NCBI GenBank assembly: GCA_017540945.1
Contig: JAFYAB010000074.1
Location: forward strand, 1-55,450
DNA length: 55,450 nucleotides
Direction of reading: 5' to 3'
Source of the DNA: Oscillospiraceae bacterium
GTDB lineage: Bacteria; Bacillota_A; Clostridia; Oscillospirales; Oscillospiraceae
The translations under genes and the position numbers were made by a program. Of the stretch, positions 36,984 through 45,388 are shown in pieces (within the stretch, counting starts at the first letter, position 1; every line of letters begins with the position of its first letter). The notes below the pieces were generated by a model that saw only the letters and a program-made list of their open reading frames with translations, did no database searches and was not told the DNA's origin.

Positions 36984-37871
36984 ATGGACCAGCAAACTGG
37001 ATTAATCATCAAAGCGCTGTCCGGCTTCTATTATGTGAAGACCGGAGAAGCTGTCCTGACCTGCCATGCCCGCGGCAAATTTCGAAAGACCGGGGAAACG
37101 CCCTTGGTGGGAGATCATGTCGTCGTTTCCGAATTGGATGGACAGGGGACCGTGCAAAGCATTCTTCCACGGAAAAATCGCTTTCTGCGGCCTGCGGTGG
37201 CCAATATCGACGCGCTGGTGATCCTTGCTTCCCGGGCAATCCCCATCACAGAACCTTTTTTGATTGACCGGATGACGGCGCTGGCTCTGCGTCAAAAAGT
37301 CGAGCCCATCATCTGCGTCAATAAGCTGGACCTTGCCAAAGCGGATCCACTCGCGGAGATTTATCGCGCCGCGGGCTTTCCTGTGGTCTGTACCAGTGCG
37401 GAGACAGGGGAGGGCGTCGAAGCGCTGCGGGAGCTGATCCGCGGAAAAACCGTTGCGTTTACCGGTAATTCCGGGGTCGGAAAGAGCGCGATTCTCCGCC
37501 GTTTGTGTCCGGATCTGCCGATCGAGACTGGAGAGGTCTCGCAAAAGCTGGGACGCGGAAGGCACACGACCCGCCATGTGGAGCTCTATCCCATCGGAGC
37601 GGACGCCTATGTGGTCGATACGCCGGGCTTCTCCTCCTTCGAGCTGGAGCTGACAGAACCCCTTGAAAAAGAGGAACTGCCCGATCTGTTTCCGGAATTC
37701 CGGCCCTATCTCGGCCACTGCCGCTTCCTGGATTGCAGCCATCGAAAGGAGCCGGACTGCGCCGTCCTGGCCGCCGTGGCCGACGGCCGGATCCCGGCTT
37801 CCCGTCATCGCAGCTACCTGCGCCTCTACGAAGCGGCCCTGCAGATCAAGCCCTGGGAGACCCGCCCGTAG
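36984..37871 (+). CDS. rsgA: Ribosome small-subunit-dependent GTPase A
   Basis: A 295-residue circularly permuted GTPase that helps mature the 30S subunit. An N-terminal OB-fold (KTGEAVLTCHARGKF) precedes the G domain with motif order G4 (CVNKLDLAK), G1 (GNSGVGKSAI), G3 (DTPGFSSFEL). The C-terminal zinc knuckle is CRFLDCSH ... CAV. I chose ATG 36984, which has CCGGAGGA upstream and lies 13 bp after pknB; the upstream open extension runs within pknB. rsgA behind pknB is standard. The TAG stop is fused to a GTAGGG-headed GC hairpin. Confidence 0.95.
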   Translation: MDQQTGLIIKALSGFYYVKTGEAVLTCHARGKFRKTGETPLVGDHVVVSELDGQGTVQSILPRKNRFLRPAVANIDALVILASRAIPITEPFLIDRMTALALRQKVEPIICVNKLDLAKADPLAEIYRAAGFPVVCTSAETGEGVEALRELIRGKTVAFTGNSGVGKSAILRRLCPDLPIETGEVSQKLGRGRHTTRHVELYPIGADAYVVDTPGFSSFELELTEPLEKEELPDLFPEFRPYLGHCRFLDCSHRKEPDCAVLAAVADGRIPASRHRSYLRLYEAALQIKPWETRP

Positions 37872-38062
37872 GGCCGGGTCCTCCGGCCCGCGGTCCCTCC
37901 ACGGACGGGGCAGCGGGCAGCAGGGATCGGCCTGCCTGCAGCGCGGCAAATCTGCCGGCCCGTATCCCCCCCGCGGGAGATATATTGAAGACTGAAATAT
38001 GAAAAATGCACAGGAAATCACTGCGGTATTTTCAGTTTTCAATCCTGAATGATACATACCAG
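37868..38062. other. Non-coding stretch with GC hairpins and an AT-rich inverted repeat
   Basis: Directly at the rsgA stop there is GTAGGGCCGGGTCC with the stem GGGCCGG/CCGGCCC, followed by further GC-rich palindromic sequence up to about 37980. Next comes an imperfect inverted repeat of about 16 bp: ATTGAAGACTGAAATA near 37984-37999 and TATTTTCAGTTTTCAAT near 38028-38044. I see no open frame with coding character. It resembles dispersed intergenic repeat sequence rather than a regulatory RNA that I can name. Confidence 0.5.
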
Positions 38063-38104
38063 CCGCCTTTCGCCGCATAGACTGTGGCGGAAGGCGGTGT
38101 TTTT
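38063..38104 (+). terminator. Strong hairpin with T run behind rsgA
   Basis: A 14-pair stem (38063-38076 with 38084-38097; two G-T pairs) with the loop ATAGACT, followed by TGTTTTTA. It has the form of an intrinsic terminator closing the long operon from yicC to rsgA. The right arm, GGCGGAAGGCGG, also looks like a ribosome-binding site for the ATG at 38105, so it may have a second role. Confidence 0.7.
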
Positions 38105-38242
38105 ATGTTCTGCAATCGCGTGCTGTGCCGCCCCATGCTCTGGGCCGGTACAGCGTTTTTGATTTCAGCATTGATCGGCTCGTTTTGGATCAGTTTCCTT
38201 CTGGGCGGTCTTTTGATCTGCCTTGGAATCCTGACCAGGTGA
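38105..38242 (+). CDS. Possible 45-residue membrane peptide
   Basis: A short frame beginning MFCNRVLCRPMLW and continuing as a nearly unbroken hydrophobic stretch (two short helices separated by GSFW), ending GILTR. The purine-rich AAGGCGG 7-8 bp upstream could serve as ribosome-binding site but is part of the 3-prime arm of the preceding hairpin. I do not recognise the family. Because it directly follows a terminator-like element and is short, it may be fortuitous. It lies upstream of the sporulation pair sipL-spoIVA, separated by about 180 bp, and is followed by a small perfect palindrome (38255-38271). Confidence 0.35.
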   Translation: MFCNRVLCRPMLWAGTAFLISALIGSFWISFLLGGLLICLGILTR

Positions 38243-38422
38243 CCGCAAGCTGTCATACGGGGTTCCCGTATTGTATTGGAGTATCCGAAAAATGACGCTT
38301 AGAATGTCCGCGCTGGATTCTCCGCAGGACGCTGCCTTGTGCCATTTGTCCCACAGAAAGGCAGCATTTTTTGGGAGCCCAGCGCATATAGTTTTTCCAG
38401 AACCTACAAGGAGGAGACGGCA

Positions 38423-39931
38423 ATGGAAATCCTGTTTGAAACGCAGACGATCAAATATCTTGCGGAAAAACGATACGATGATCTGCACCAGGAGCAGACC
38501 GGAGAGATCAACATCCCTGAGACCCTCCCGGAACTGGGGCGGGTCGTGGATTGCTTTGGAACGGTCCTGGTGCGGGACCGGACGGTGGAAAACGGCAGCG
38601 TATCTGTCGCCGGAGGCATTCAGGCCGGTGTGCTCTATGTGCCCGCCGGAGAGGAGGGGCTGGAAAAGCTGGAGCTTTGGCTGCCCTTTACCGTAACGAA
38701 AAAAGTGCCTGCGCAGGAGAATGCCATCCTGCACTATTGGGGGTGGCTGCGTTCGATTGACGCAAGATTTGTAAATCCCAGAAAGCTGCTGGTCCGAGCG
38801 GACCTGTGCAGTGAGCTGACGCTTCTGACCCCCACAGAGCTGCAGCTGGAGCAGATTACAGACTTCCCCCGGGGCTTGATCTGTAAAACAGAAACATTCC
38901 CAATGCGGCTGCCGCAATGCGCCGCGGAGAAGGAGGTCCGCATTGCCGACGAGGTACTGATGCCGGAGGACGGAAAAGGTATGGACCGCATGCTGAAAGC
39001 GCAGTGCTCCGTGGAGCTGAACGAACGCCGGGTCATGGGAGAAAAGGCAATCTTCCAGGGAGAGCTGCGGCTCCGTGTACTGGGGCTTACAGAGGAAGGG
39101 GAAGCGTTTACCTGGTCCGGTGCGGTGCCTTTCTCCCAGTATCTGGAGTTGGACAGGAGTATGGAGGAGGAGGCCAGCCTATCGATTCAGCCCATTCTCA
39201 ATCATATGGAGATTGATACGGACGGTCAGGCGGACAGTCGGCGGCTTTTGGTGAACCTCAGCTTTACAGCCCAGGCGGTGGTCTGGGACGCGATTCCGGT
39301 AAAGCTGACCCAGGACGCATATTATTTAAACGGCGAATTTGCGCCCGAATGGCAGTATCCGGAGCTCATGCCCTGCCTCGATACGCTGAAGACCAATCTT
39401 TCGCAGAGCCTGGCGATACCCGGCGATGCGGGAAAGCTTCTGGACTGGACAGTCCTCCCGGATCGTATCTCCACCGGAGCGGACTGCGCGAAAGGGAATA
39501 TCAGCGTGAATCTGCTGTATTTTGACGGAGAGAATCGGCTGAAGAATAAACTGCTTCGCCAGGAGCTGCGGATAGAACGGCAAGCGGAGGCCTCCGCGGA
39601 TTGGAACTGCGCACTTCGCATGGAAGCGGATCCTGCACAGCAGGGCAGAGAGCTGGTCTTGCCCCTGACGGTCTTCCAGCGATACTGTCAGAGCACAGGA
39701 CTGCGAAATCTCTGCGGTGGAACGCTGACGCCAAAGCCCCCAAAGGAGGGACCGTCTATTATCATTCGTTCCGTTTCCGGCGATCTGTGGGAGATTGCCC
39801 GGGATAACGGCAGCACCGTTCGGGCCATCCAGGCGGCAAACGAGCTGGAGGATGCCTGCATCAGTCAGGAACGTCTGTTGCTGATCCCCACCGGCCGGGG
39901 GGCGAACGCTATGGAGGAGGATGCGGAATGA
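38423..39931 (+). CDS. sipL: SipL-like spore protein: SPOCS (DUF3794) domains plus C-terminal LysM
   Basis: A 502-residue protein. The N-terminal three quarters contain DUF3794/SPOCS-type segments (QTGEINIPETLPELGRVVD, RVMGEKAIFQGELRLRVL, LSVTARQA-like beta repeats), and residues about 446-490 form a LysM domain (SVSGDLWEIARDNGSTVRAI ... LLLIP). In Clostridioides difficile, SipL has this architecture and binds SpoIVA through its LysM domain to attach the coat to the forespore; here spoIVA follows with a 4-bp overlap, which strongly supports the assignment. ATG 38423 is preceded by CAAGGAGGAG. Expression in the mother cell under sigma-E is expected from the family, but I could not confirm a sigma-E promoter by eye. 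Confidence 0.85.
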   Translation: MEILFETQTIKYLAEKRYDDLHQEQTGEINIPETLPELGRVVDCFGTVLVRDRTVENGSVSVAGGIQAGVLYVPAGEEGLEKLELWLPFTVTKKVPAQENAILHYWGWLRSIDARFVNPRKLLVRADLCSELTLLTPTELQLEQITDFPRGLICKTETFPMRLPQCAAEKEVRIADEVLMPEDGKGMDRMLKAQCSVELNERRVMGEKAIFQGELRLRVLGLTEEGEAFTWSGAVPFSQYLELDRSMEEEASLSIQPILNHMEIDTDGQADSRRLLVNLSFTAQAVVWDAIPVKLTQDAYYLNGEFAPEWQYPELMPCLDTLKTNLSQSLAIPGDAGKLLDWTVLPDRISTGADCAKGNISVNLLYFDGENRLKNKLLRQELRIERQAEASADWNCALRMEADPAQQGRELVLPLTVFQRYCQSTGLRNLCGGTLTPKPPKEGPSIIIRSVSGDLWEIARDNGSTVRAIQAANELEDACISQERLLLIPTGRGANAMEEDAE

Positions 39932-41397
39932 AGCTGTATGAGGCCATGGAACAGAGGACAGGCGGAAATGTCTATCTGGGTGTGACTGGCCCGGTACGAG
40001 CCGGAAAATCCACCTTTGTGAAACGAATGATGGAAGAGCTGGTCCTTCCCAATATTCAGGATCCCTACAGCCTGGAGCGGGCCAGGGATGAGCTGCCCCA
40101 GAGCGGCTCCGGCAGGACCATCATGACGGCAGAGCCGAAATTCGTCCCGGAAAACGCTGTGGAGATCTGCCCGGACGGCCACACGAAGCTGTCTGTACGG
40201 ATCATTGACAGCGTAGGCTATGTGATCCCGGGCGCGATCGGCGCCATGGAGAATGGCGAGCCCCGTATGGTCACGACTCCCTGGTTCGAGCATGAGATCC
40301 CCATGACGGAAGCGGCGGAGCTGGGCACCAAAAAGGTCATGTCAGACCACTGTACGGTGGGGCTTGTGGTCACCACGGACGGCAGTGTCACGGATCTCCC
40401 CCGGGAGGATTATGTACAGGCAGAAGCTCAGGCAATCCGGGATATGCAGGAGACAGGTAAGCCGTTCCTGGTCCTGCTGAACTCCAAAACGCCGGACGCG
40501 CCGGATACGCAGGCTTTAGCCAAGTCAATCGAAGAAAGCACGCAGGCCAGGGTTCTGGCAGCGGATCTTTTGAAGCTGGAAAAAACGAAGATTACGGCAA
40601 TCCTGACGGAGCTTTTGGGACAGTTCCCACCCGCAAGCCTGGAATTCTGGTTTCCCTCCTGGTTTGACGCACTGGAAGCGAATCATCCCTGCAAGAAGGA
40701 GATCTATCAGACCCTGCGGGAAGCTTCGCCGGTGGTGGATCGGGTCGGAAACGCCCAGCTTCTCTCACAGAAGCTGGAACAGCTATCCTGCGTCAGGAGC
40801 TGTACGGTTACAGAAACAGACCTTGGCTGCGGAGCCGTCCGATACTGCGTCCGACTGCCAGACGAGCTCTTTTATCGTATCCTGTCAGAACGGTCTGGGG
40901 TGGAAATGGAAAACGACGGCGATCTGCTCCGGATGCTGAGCAGCTATTCCGCGGTCCGGGGCGAATACGAGCGCCTGCGCGCAGCGCTGGAGCAGGTTCG
41001 CAGCACCGGCTATGGGGTCGTTATGCCGACCCGTTCAGAATTGCAGCTGCAAAGTCCCGAGCTTGTCAAAAAGGGTGGAGCCTGGGGGGTCCGGCTGCGA
41101 GCCGGAGCGCCGTCGATTCATCTGATTCGGACCGACCTGGACGCGGAGCTCAGTCCCACGGTAGGAAGCGAACAACAGGCGCGTGAACTGATGGAACGGC
41201 TGACAGCCAGAGGCGCGGAGGAAACGGAAGCAGTCTGGGAGAGCAATCTTTTCGGTAAATCCCTGTATGAGCTTGTGAACGAACGGCTGAACGCGAAACT
41301 CACAGATCTGCCGGAGGAGGTGCGGATGAAACTGCGCCGCGCGCTGGAACGAATTGTCAATGAGGGAGCCAATGGCTTGATTTGTCTGGTTTTGTAA
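39928..41397 (+). CDS. spoIVA: Stage IV sporulation protein A
   Basis: A 489-residue ATPase that polymerises on the outer forespore membrane and forms the basement layer of the spore coat. The P-loop is GVTGPVRAGKSTF with Lys27; downstream are the conserved IIDSVGYVIPGA and the C-terminal segment ending GANGLICLVL, which anchors the protein through SpoVM. Length agrees with the family (about 490). Its presence shows the organism, or its recent ancestor, forms endospores. The start overlaps sipL (ATGA). No terminator is evident before the next promoter at 41406. Confidence 0.97.
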   Translation: MKLYEAMEQRTGGNVYLGVTGPVRAGKSTFVKRMMEELVLPNIQDPYSLERARDELPQSGSGRTIMTAEPKFVPENAVEICPDGHTKLSVRIIDSVGYVIPGAIGAMENGEPRMVTTPWFEHEIPMTEAAELGTKKVMSDHCTVGLVVTTDGSVTDLPREDYVQAEAQAIRDMQETGKPFLVLLNSKTPDAPDTQALAKSIEESTQARVLAADLLKLEKTKITAILTELLGQFPPASLEFWFPSWFDALEANHPCKKEIYQTLREASPVVDRVGNAQLLSQKLEQLSCVRSCTVTETDLGCGAVRYCVRLPDELFYRILSERSGVEMENDGDLLRMLSSYSAVRGEYERLRAALEQVRSTGYGVVMPTRSELQLQSPELVKKGGAWGVRLRAGAPSIHLIRTDLDAELSPTVGSEQQARELMERLTARGAEETEAVWESNLFGKSLYELVNERLNAKLTDLPEEVRMKLRRALERIVNEGANGLICLVL

Positions 41398-41405
41398 AAT
41401 CTGTC

Positions 41406-41434
41406 TTGCATTCCATAGCAGACTGCGTTACAAT
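41406..41434 (+). promoter_or_regulatory. Probable promoter of the aminotransferase gene
   Basis: TTGCAT (41406-41411), 17 bp, TACAAT (41429-41434), just after spoIVA. The predicted start of transcription near 41441 leaves room for a short leader before the GTG at 41503. Confidence 0.6.
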
Positions 41435-41502
41435 ATAGACGTCACAAGCAAAAAAACATAGTTGTGACGATTGCGTACCACAAGGGAAAGGATGAACAAA
41501 CT

Positions 41503-42774
41503 GTGGAACCTTTTGCAAATCTGACGCTTCCGGAGAAGGAAGCACTTCGCAAGACGCTGCGGAAAGAATTCGACCGCGTCTGTGAGAAAAAGCTGAAGCT
41601 GAACATGGCGCGCGGCAAGCCCGGCAAGGAGCAGCTGGATCTGGTCTCCGGGATCCTGACAGTTCTGAAAGAGCCTGCCGACTGCGAGTGCGACGGTATC
41701 GACGCTCGCAACTACGGCAACCTCTCCGGCCTTCCCTCCGCGAAGGCAATGTTTGCCGATATCCTGGGCTGCAAGCCGGAGCAGTGCTTCATCGGCGGCA
41801 GCGCCAGCCTGCAGCTGATGTATGATCTGATCGCCAAGGCCTGGACCCATGGCCTGCGTCACAGCCCTCGCCCCTGGTCCCAGGAACCCAGGATCAAGTG
41901 GCTCTGCCCGGCGCCCGGCTATGACCGCCATTTCGGTATTTCCAATACCTTTGGTATGGAGATGATCCCCGTACCCATGACCCATGAAGGCCCCGATATG
42001 GATCTGGTGGAAGAGCTGGTTAAGGATCCTGCCGTCAAGGGTATGTGGTGCGTGCCCAAATACTCCAACCCCCAGGGCATTGTCTATTCCGGGAAGACCA
42101 TCGCAAGGATTGCGGCGCTGAAGCCCGCCGCTCCGGATTTCGCCCTGATGTGGGATAACGCCTACTGTGTCCATGAGGTCTTCGGCGAATTCCTTCCGTT
42201 CCCTGACATCCTCTCCCTGTGCGCAGAGGCCGGTAATCCCGACATGGTCTATGAATTTGCATCTACCTCCAAGATCACCTTCCCCGGCGCCGGCATCAGC
42301 TGTATGGCGGCCAGCGAAGAGAACCAGACCTATCTGCAAAGCCTGCTGAAATACCAGATCATCTCCTATGACAAGGTCAATCAGCTGCGCCACGTTCGTT
42401 TCCTGCAGAACAAAGCGCACACCATAGAGGTCATGAAGATGCATGCCCAGGTCCTTGCGCCAAAGTTTTCCTGCGTGCTCGAAACGCTCCAGCGGGAGAT
42501 CGGTCCTTTGGGACTGGCCACCTGGGAAGAGCCCAAGGGCGGCTATTTCGTCTCTGTCAACACACTGCCCGGTCTGGCCAAGCGGACGCTGGAGCTCTGC
42601 GCGCAAGCCGGCGTCACAATGACCGCAGCCGGCGCCACCTATCCCTACGGAAAGGATCCCGCCGACAGCAATATCCGGATCGCCCCCAGCTATCCCGCTC
42701 TCGAGGAGCTGCAGCAGGCGATGTCGATCTTCTGCCTCTGTCTGAAGATTGCAGCTCTGGAACAGGTCGACTGA
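41503..42774 (+). CDS. Aspartate aminotransferase-like PLP enzyme (PF12897 type)
   Basis: A 423-residue fold-type I aminotransferase of the type Ic aspartate aminotransferase family (relatives of mycobacterial Rv3722c): LKLNMARGKPG near the start, ARNYGNLSGLPSAKAMFADILG, PKYSNPQG, and the Schiff-base Lys257 in STSKITFPGAG. It probably exchanges amino groups between aspartate or glutamate and 2-oxo acids. I chose GTG 41503, with GGGAAAGGA upstream, because homologues begin close to FANLTLPEKEAL; an earlier in-frame GTG at 41464 lacks a ribosome-binding site. It is a single-gene unit with its own promoter and a strong terminator. Confidence 0.87.
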   Translation: MEPFANLTLPEKEALRKTLRKEFDRVCEKKLKLNMARGKPGKEQLDLVSGILTVLKEPADCECDGIDARNYGNLSGLPSAKAMFADILGCKPEQCFIGGSASLQLMYDLIAKAWTHGLRHSPRPWSQEPRIKWLCPAPGYDRHFGISNTFGMEMIPVPMTHEGPDMDLVEELVKDPAVKGMWCVPKYSNPQGIVYSGKTIARIAALKPAAPDFALMWDNAYCVHEVFGEFLPFPDILSLCAEAGNPDMVYEFASTSKITFPGAGISCMAASEENQTYLQSLLKYQIISYDKVNQLRHVRFLQNKAHTIEVMKMHAQVLAPKFSCVLETLQREIGPLGLATWEEPKGGYFVSVNTLPGLAKRTLELCAQAGVTMTAAGATYPYGKDPADSNIRIAPSYPALEELQQAMSIFCLCLKIAALEQVD

Positions 42775-42792
42775 TCAACAAAGCGTCACTTT

Positions 42793-42836
42793 CCATACCC
42801 CACGGGAAAAATCTTTCCCGCGGGGTATGGATTTTC
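42793..42836 (+). terminator. Terminator behind the aminotransferase gene
   Basis: A 17-pair stem with one mismatch (42793-42809 with 42814-42830) and an AATC tetraloop, followed by ATTTTCTT. Confidence 0.9.
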
Positions 42837-42865
42837 TTGCAATCCATTGGGTTTTATGCTATCAT
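42837..42865 (+). promoter_or_regulatory. Probable promoter of the small membrane protein-ruvCAB unit
   Basis: TTGCAA (42837-42842), 17 bp, TATCAT (42860-42865), directly behind the aminotransferase terminator and 19 bp before the ATG of the small membrane protein. Confidence 0.55.
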
Positions 42866-42883
42866 AATTCGGAGGTGGTTTTG

Positions 42884-43072
42884 ATGACGCAACAAGAGAT
42901 GAATCGGGAAGAGCTGGAGCATCTGGCGCTGAGCGAACTGGAACACGAAACGGAAAAAAGCGAATATGTAGAAAGACCGAAAAGCCAGAGGATCCTTGCC
43001 TGGATTTTGGCCGGTGTGGTTGTGATCGGCGTTCTGTTATACTTCGGCTGGATCTCCGGGATCCTCCATTAA
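42884..43072 (+). CDS. Small single-pass membrane protein upstream of ruvC
   Basis: A 62-residue protein: a highly acidic, probably helical cytoplasmic part (about residues 1-35, many Glu), then one membrane helix at about 37-57 (ILAWILAGVVVIGVLLYFGW). It has a strong ribosome-binding site (GGAGGTGG) and its own promoter. The stop lies 4 bp before ruvC, so it is probably co-transcribed with the Holliday-junction genes. No family recognised; the high Glu content and single anchor give no function. Confidence 0.7.
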   Translation: MTQQEMNREELEHLALSELEHETEKSEYVERPKSQRILAWILAGVVVIGVLLYFGWISGILH

Positions 43073-43076
43073 GACC

Positions 43077-43574
43077 ATGCGGATCTTAGGCATCGATCCG
43101 GGCTACGCCACCACAGGCTTCGGCCTGCTGGAATCAGAACGCGGACAGACGCGGCTGCTGCAATACGGCGTGATTAACACGCCGAAGGAGCTGCCCTTTC
43201 CCCGGCGCTTGGAGATTTTATATGACGATATGCGCAGCCTGATCGCTTCCGCAAAGCCGGACGCCGCCGCGGTGGAGGAGCTCTTTTGGGGGCATAATAT
43301 TACCACAGGCATCGGGGTTTCCCATGGACGCGGCGTGATTCTTCTTGCGCTGACAAAGTCCGGCATCCCGCTGTATGAATACACTCCCATGCAGGTCAAG
43401 CAGGCTGTCGTGGGTTACGGGAAAGCGGAAAAACGACAGGTGATGGATATGACTCGCAGGCTGCTGCATATGGAGCAGACCGCGCGTCCCGACGACGCGG
43501 CGGACGCCATTGCCATTGCCCTTTGCCATGCCCGCAGCCAGACGTCATTGCTGTCCAGACTGAAACAAGAATAA
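43077..43574 (+). CDS. ruvC: Holliday junction resolvase RuvC
   Basis: A 165-residue RNase H-fold endonuclease cutting Holliday junctions. The catalytic acidic residues are visible: Asp7 in GIDPGYATTGF, Glu in VEELFWGHN near 67-68, and the Asp pair in DDAADAIAIALCH near 140-145. It acts with RuvAB, encoded right behind. The ribosome-binding site is weak, so translation may be coupled to the small membrane protein that ends 4 bp upstream. Confidence 0.95.
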   Translation: MRILGIDPGYATTGFGLLESERGQTRLLQYGVINTPKELPFPRRLEILYDDMRSLIASAKPDAAAVEELFWGHNITTGIGVSHGRGVILLALTKSGIPLYEYTPMQVKQAVVGYGKAEKRQVMDMTRRLLHMEQTARPDDAADAIAIALCHARSQTSLLSRLKQE

Positions 43575-43587
43575 AGGAAAAAATACG

Positions 43588-44190
43588 ATGTTCTATTACT
43601 TAAACGGAAAGATCACGGTCCTGGAGGCTGGTCTGGCGGTTGTGGACTGTGCCGGCATAGGTTTTGCCTGTCACTGCAGCAGCTATACCCAGTCCCAGCT
43701 GCGGATCGGGGAAGAACGGCGGCTCTATACCCATGTGAACGTCAAGGAGGACGCCTTTGATATCTACGGCTTTTCCAACCGGGATGAGCTTCGGCTGTTT
43801 GAGCACCTGACCGCCGTGACCGGGATCGGACCGGCCATCGCCCTGGCGATCCTCTCTGCGCTCAATCCGGACCAGTTGACCCTGGCCATCATGACCGGAG
43901 ATGAGAAATCCATCACCCGCGCAAAGGGGGTTGGCGCCAAAAGCGCCAAGCGGATCATTCTGGAGCTGAAGGACAAGCTGGGCGGCGAGCTCGATTTTTC
44001 CTCCGGCGTTTCCGGCGCAGCACCAAGCGTACAGCAGGACAGCGGGAAAGTGGCGCTTGCCGCGGCTGCACTGGCGGAGCTTGGCTACACGCAGTCGGAG
44101 GCCTCAGACGCCTTAAAGGGCGCCGACGCGGATCATATGAGCGTAGAGGAACTGGTGCGCTACGGCTTGCGCGCTATGGTGATGAAGTAA
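43588..44190 (+). CDS. ruvA: Holliday junction branch migration protein RuvA
   Basis: A 200-residue protein. It has the N-terminal OB-fold (MFYYLNGKITVLEAGLAVVD), helix-hairpin-helix motifs (LTAVTGIGPAIALAIL, and AKGVGAKSAKRIILELKDK) that bind the junction, and the C-terminal domain that contacts RuvB (AAAALAELGYTQSEASDALK). Tetramers hold the four-way junction open for RuvB. Located between ruvC and ruvB. Confidence 0.96.
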   Translation: MFYYLNGKITVLEAGLAVVDCAGIGFACHCSSYTQSQLRIGEERRLYTHVNVKEDAFDIYGFSNRDELRLFEHLTAVTGIGPAIALAILSALNPDQLTLAIMTGDEKSITRAKGVGAKSAKRIILELKDKLGGELDFSSGVSGAAPSVQQDSGKVALAAAALAELGYTQSEASDALKGADADHMSVEELVRYGLRAMVMK

Positions 44191-44202
44191 AGGAGGGAAC
44201 GC

Positions 44203-45240
44203 ATGAGCATTGATTATTCTCAGAATTTCGAGGCCCCTGTTGTGACCGCCTCCATCACCCCGATGGACGAAGGAGAGCTTTCCCTTCGGCCTAAGACCCT
44301 CCGGGACTATACCGGTCAGGAGAAGGCCAAGGAAAACCTGTCCGTCTATATCGAAGCCGCGAGAAGGCGCAATGAGCCCCTGGATCACGTTCTGCTCTAC
44401 GGACCTCCGGGCTTGGGCAAAACCACCCTTGCCGGCGTTATTGCCAACGAGATGGGCGTCAATATCCGGGTGACCTCAGGACCCGCCATTGAGAAGCCCG
44501 GCGATCTGGCTGCGCTGCTGACGAATCTCAATCCCGGCGATATCCTTTTTATCGACGAGATTCATCGTCTCAACCGTGTGGTTGAGGAGATCCTCTATCC
44601 CGCCATGGAGGATTTCGCGATCGACATCATTGTGGGCAAGGGGCCCAGCGCCAATTCCATCCGACTGGATCTTCCTCGCTTCACGCTGATCGGCGCCACA
44701 ACCCGGGCGGGTCAGCTGTCCTCGCCGCTGCGGGATCGCTTTGGCGTTTCTCTGCGGCTGGAGCTCTATCGCCCGGAGGAGCTGGCCAGGATCGTCACCC
44801 GTTCCGCAAGCCTCTTCGGGATGCAGATCGACCCGGACGGCGCGCTTGAAATCGCTTCCCGCAGCCGCGGGACGCCACGGATCGCCAACCGCATCCTCCG
44901 CCGGGTCCGGGATTACGCCCAGATCTATTATGACGGCGTCATAACTTTGGAAGCTGCTTCCCACGCGCTGGAAAAGCTGGAGATCGACGAACTGGGCCTG
45001 GATCGCATCGACCATCGCATGCTGCGCGCGATTATCGAAAACTACGGCGGCGGTCCGGTTGGCTTGGAAACGCTGGCCGCGACCATTGGAGAGGAAGCGG
45101 TTACCCTCGAAGATGTCTATGAACCCTATTTGATGCAAATCGGCTTCTTATCCCGTACGCCAAGGGGACGATGTGTGACACAGTTGGCTTATGACCATCT
45201 TGGAATCGCTTATGTAGGACAACAGCAGATGAGGCTGTAA
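44203..45240 (+). CDS. ruvB: Holliday junction branch migration ATPase RuvB
   Basis: A 345-residue AAA+ motor. Walker A is GPPGLGKTT (67-75, Lys73), Walker B FIDEIHRL, sensor 1 IGATTRAG, arginine finger region LRDRFGV, and the C-terminal winged helix ([13 protein letters not shown]). Hexamers pump DNA through the RuvA-bound junction. AAAGGAGG precedes the ATG, 12 bp after ruvA. Confidence 0.97.
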   Translation: MSIDYSQNFEAPVVTASITPMDEGELSLRPKTLRDYTGQEKAKENLSVYIEAARRRNEPLDHVLLYGPPGLGKTTLAGVIANEMGVNIRVTSGPAIEKPGDLAALLTNLNPGDILFIDEIHRLNRVVEEILYPAMEDFAIDIIVGKGPSANSIRLDLPRFTLIGATTRAGQLSSPLRDRFGVSLRLELYRPEELARIVTRSASLFGMQIDPDGALEIASRSRGTPRIANRILRRVRDYAQIYYDGVITLEAASHALEKLEIDELGLDRIDHRMLRAIIENYGGGPVGLETLAATIGEEAVTLEDVYEPYLMQIGFLSRTPRGRCVTQLAYDHLGIAYVGQQQMRL

Positions 45241-45338
45241 ACGGTTTATTATGCCGGATTATGGGATGAATATACATGGTTTTTTTGTATAGAACGCACA
45301 GAAATGAAAAAAATATTAAAAAACCATAAAAAATTTTG

Positions 45339-45366
45339 TTGACAGACGTTGATTGCGTGGTATAAT
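45339..45366 (+). promoter_or_regulatory. Promoter of the SigH-like sigma factor gene
   Basis: Perfect TTGACA (45339-45344) and TATAAT (45361-45366), 16 bp apart, in an AT-rich 148-bp gap after ruvB. Transcription should start near 45373, only about 16 nt before the start codon. The 12-mer TTGACAGACGTT at 45339-45350 also occurs at 12448-12459 ahead of the other sigma factor gene. Confidence 0.85.
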
Positions 45367-45388
45367 TATCATCGAATAAAATAGACTT

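Noticed and set aside
38255..38271. Perfect palindrome ATACGGG-GTT-CCCGTAT as a terminator
   Set aside because: The stem is only 7 bp and no T run follows; too weak to call, though it may be an operator.
38380..38400. CATATAGT near 38386 as a sigma-E -10 box for sipL
   Set aside because: No matching -35 element was found 14 bp upstream, so the assignment would rest on one weak hexamer.
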